Source: Candidatus Kapaibacterium sp.
Lineage (GTDB): Bacteria; Bacteroidota; Ignavibacteria; Kapaibacteriales; UBA4661
NCBI GenBank assembly: GCA_025358765.1
Contig: JANYIG010000210.1
Location: 1-34,624, forward strand
DNA: 34,624 nt
Direction: 5' to 3'
The stretch's first letter is position 1, and each line of letters starts with the position of its first letter. Shown here in pieces: positions 33,583-34,624 of this stretch. The position numbers and the translations under genes are program-made. The notes below the pieces were generated by a model, which was not told the origin of the DNA, did no database searches, and worked only from the letters and a program-made list of their open reading frames with translations.

Positions 33583-34624
33583 TTACGTTTGCTCATCCGG
33601 CGTAGGTTCGTCCTCTTCTTTCGGAATGGGTTTATATTTCACCCGCTGATGTCCTGTGCCGAGTAGATTTTTCACAAACGATTCTTTGATGAGGTTTAAG
33701 TCCCGCATGGTCAGATCGCACTCGTCGAGCTGTTTATCTAACAGACGCTCCTCGAAGATGCGATCAATAGCTTGTTCTAATTCTTCGCGGTTGTTCGTAT
33801 CAATCGTACGCGACATAGATTCCACAGCGTCGGCAAGCATAAGAATTCCCGTTTCTTTGCTGTTTGCCTTTGGTCCGGGATAGCGAAAATCTTCTTCATC
33901 CACGCGCTCACGCTGGTCGCCTGCATCATCGAGCGCTTTAACGTAGAAATAACGAATAAGCATCGTTCCGTGGTGCATAGGGATAAAATCCACAATACGC
34001 TGTGGGAGTTTATATTCCTTTGCTAATTCAATGCCCTCTGCCACGTGCTGGCGGATAATACTCGCGCTTTTGGTGGGCGGCAATCTGTCGTGTTTGTTGG
34101 CAATATTGATTTGATTTTCCACGAAATACTCTGCCTTCCGCATCTTGCCAATGTCATGGAAATATGCCCCTACTTTAACGAGAATTGGGTTTGCCTCTAC
34201 TGCAAGGGCAGCGCTCTCTGATAGGCGAGCAACCATGAGTGTGTGCTGGTATGTGCCGGGTGCTTTTTCGTTCAATTCCGTTAAAAGCGGATGATTAATA
34301 TTGTCGTACTCCAGCAGCCGCAAGTCGGTTGTGATGTTCAGTACGCGCTCAATCACAAAAAGCAATCCTAAGGTCGTAATCGGGCTAAACGCGGCGGTAA
34401 TGGCTGCAAACGCCAGTTGTGATAGAACATCCGGCAACGCAGTCGCGTTCTTAATACCAATCGCAATAGTCGGAGCTGCATAACCAAGAAAGATAAATCC
34501 GATGGATTTGAAAATCTGTGTTCTGCTCCGAAGATCGCGTACAGTATAGCCAGCAAATGTTCCCGCCAATAGCGCACCAATAGCCGTTTCGTAATCATTA
34601 CCACGAACGCTTGCCATCATTAGC
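33583..34624 (-). CDS. pgpH: PgpH-type 7TM-HD phosphodiesterase (C-terminal part, cut by the window edge)
   Basis: The C-terminal ~346 residues are present; the frame runs open through the right edge, so the N-terminal extracellular domain is outside. The visible part starts with several membrane helices (GALLAGTFAGYTV, IGFIFLGYAAPTIAIG, AFSPITTLGLLFVIERVL), then an HD domain with APGTYQHTLMVARLSE, VGAYFHDIGKMRKAEYFVENQ and IPMHHGT, and the tail QLDECDLTMRDLNLIKESFVKNL typical of PgpH. PgpH in Listeria hydrolyses cyclic di-AMP; the same activity here is inferred from family membership. All metal-binding His/Asp residues of the HD motif appear present. The C-terminal end is acidic (KEEDEPTPDE). 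Confidence 0.9.
   Translation of the reverse strand, partial: LMMASVRGNDYETAIGALLAGTFAGYTVRDLRSRTQIFKSIGFIFLGYAAPTIAIGIKNATALPDVLSQLAFAAITAAFSPITTLGLLFVIERVLNITTDLRLLEYDNINHPLLTELNEKAPGTYQHTLMVARLSESAALAVEANPILVKVGAYFHDIGKMRKAEYFVENQINIANKHDRLPPTKSASIIRQHVAEGIELAKEYKLPQRIVDFIPMHHGTMLIRYFYVKALDDAGDQRERVDEEDFRYPGPKANSKETGILMLADAVESMSRTIDTNNREELEQAIDRIFEERLLDKQLDECDLTMRDLNLIKESFVKNLLGTGHQRVKYKPIPKEEDEPTPDEQT

Noticed and set aside
1-34624. CRISPR array, tRNA or rRNA genes
   Set aside because: No regularly spaced repeats and no tRNA or rRNA-like sequences were noticed in any gap. The intergenic repeats found are too few and irregularly spaced.

Overview
The window looks like a chromosomal segment of a Gram-negative bacterium of the Fibrobacteres-Chlorobi-Bacteroidetes group. 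The evidence is two TonB-dependent receptors with carboxypeptidase-regulatory-like N-termini, secreted proteins with lamin-tail and FlgD-like C-terminal domains, a LytS/LytTR pair, a B12-dependent ribonucleotide reductase, MetZ, and mixed use of Shine-Dalgarno sites. A Chlorobiota/Kapabacteria-like lineage is my best guess, but this is inference and no rRNA is present to settle it. There are no tRNA, rRNA, CRISPR or phage genes.

Layout: 230-3652 (+) is an outer-membrane receptor with a strong terminator. 3760-5251 is a repeat-rich stretch: two MITE-like elements with terminal inverted repeats flank a DUF2887/Rpn-like nuclease gene, and the second copy abuts an MscS channel gene (5229-6479, -). 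6891-12605 (+) is nrdJ, interrupted by two LAGLIDADG inteins, each inserted just before an active-site cysteine. 14718-12709 (-) is a compact run: Rieske protein, SUI1/YciH, a GGQ release-factor-like protein and a one-helix membrane protein. 14847-17398 (+) is a transporter pair, DctA and an MFS permease, overlapping by 4 nt. 21719-17406 (-) is a five-gene run: SRPBCC protein, lamin-tail protein, exported dipeptide epimerase, FlgD-like secreted protein and a small unknown protein.

21965-23373 (+) is the most interesting part. A 38-residue Cys/Met-rich reading frame is followed by a potential antiterminator overlapping its stop codon and by a near-perfect intrinsic terminator, and then by a 1-Cys peroxiredoxin and a DUF4395 membrane protein. 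This is the full layout of a translation-coupled attenuator that would sense cysteine supply or charged tRNA-Cys.

27888-23466 (-) is a second TonB-dependent receptor followed by a LytS-type kinase and a LytTR regulator. 28493-28176 (-) is a rhodanese. Then comes a repeat-filled gap and metZ (28934-30118, +), a serine hydrolase of the beta-lactamase fold (-), a secreted leucine-rich-repeat protein (-), scpA (+) and the C-terminal part of a PgpH-type HD phosphodiesterase (-) cut by the window edge. Sulfur and thiol functions recur (peroxiredoxin, rhodanese, MetZ, RNR cysteines), but only the peroxiredoxin unit shows visible control.
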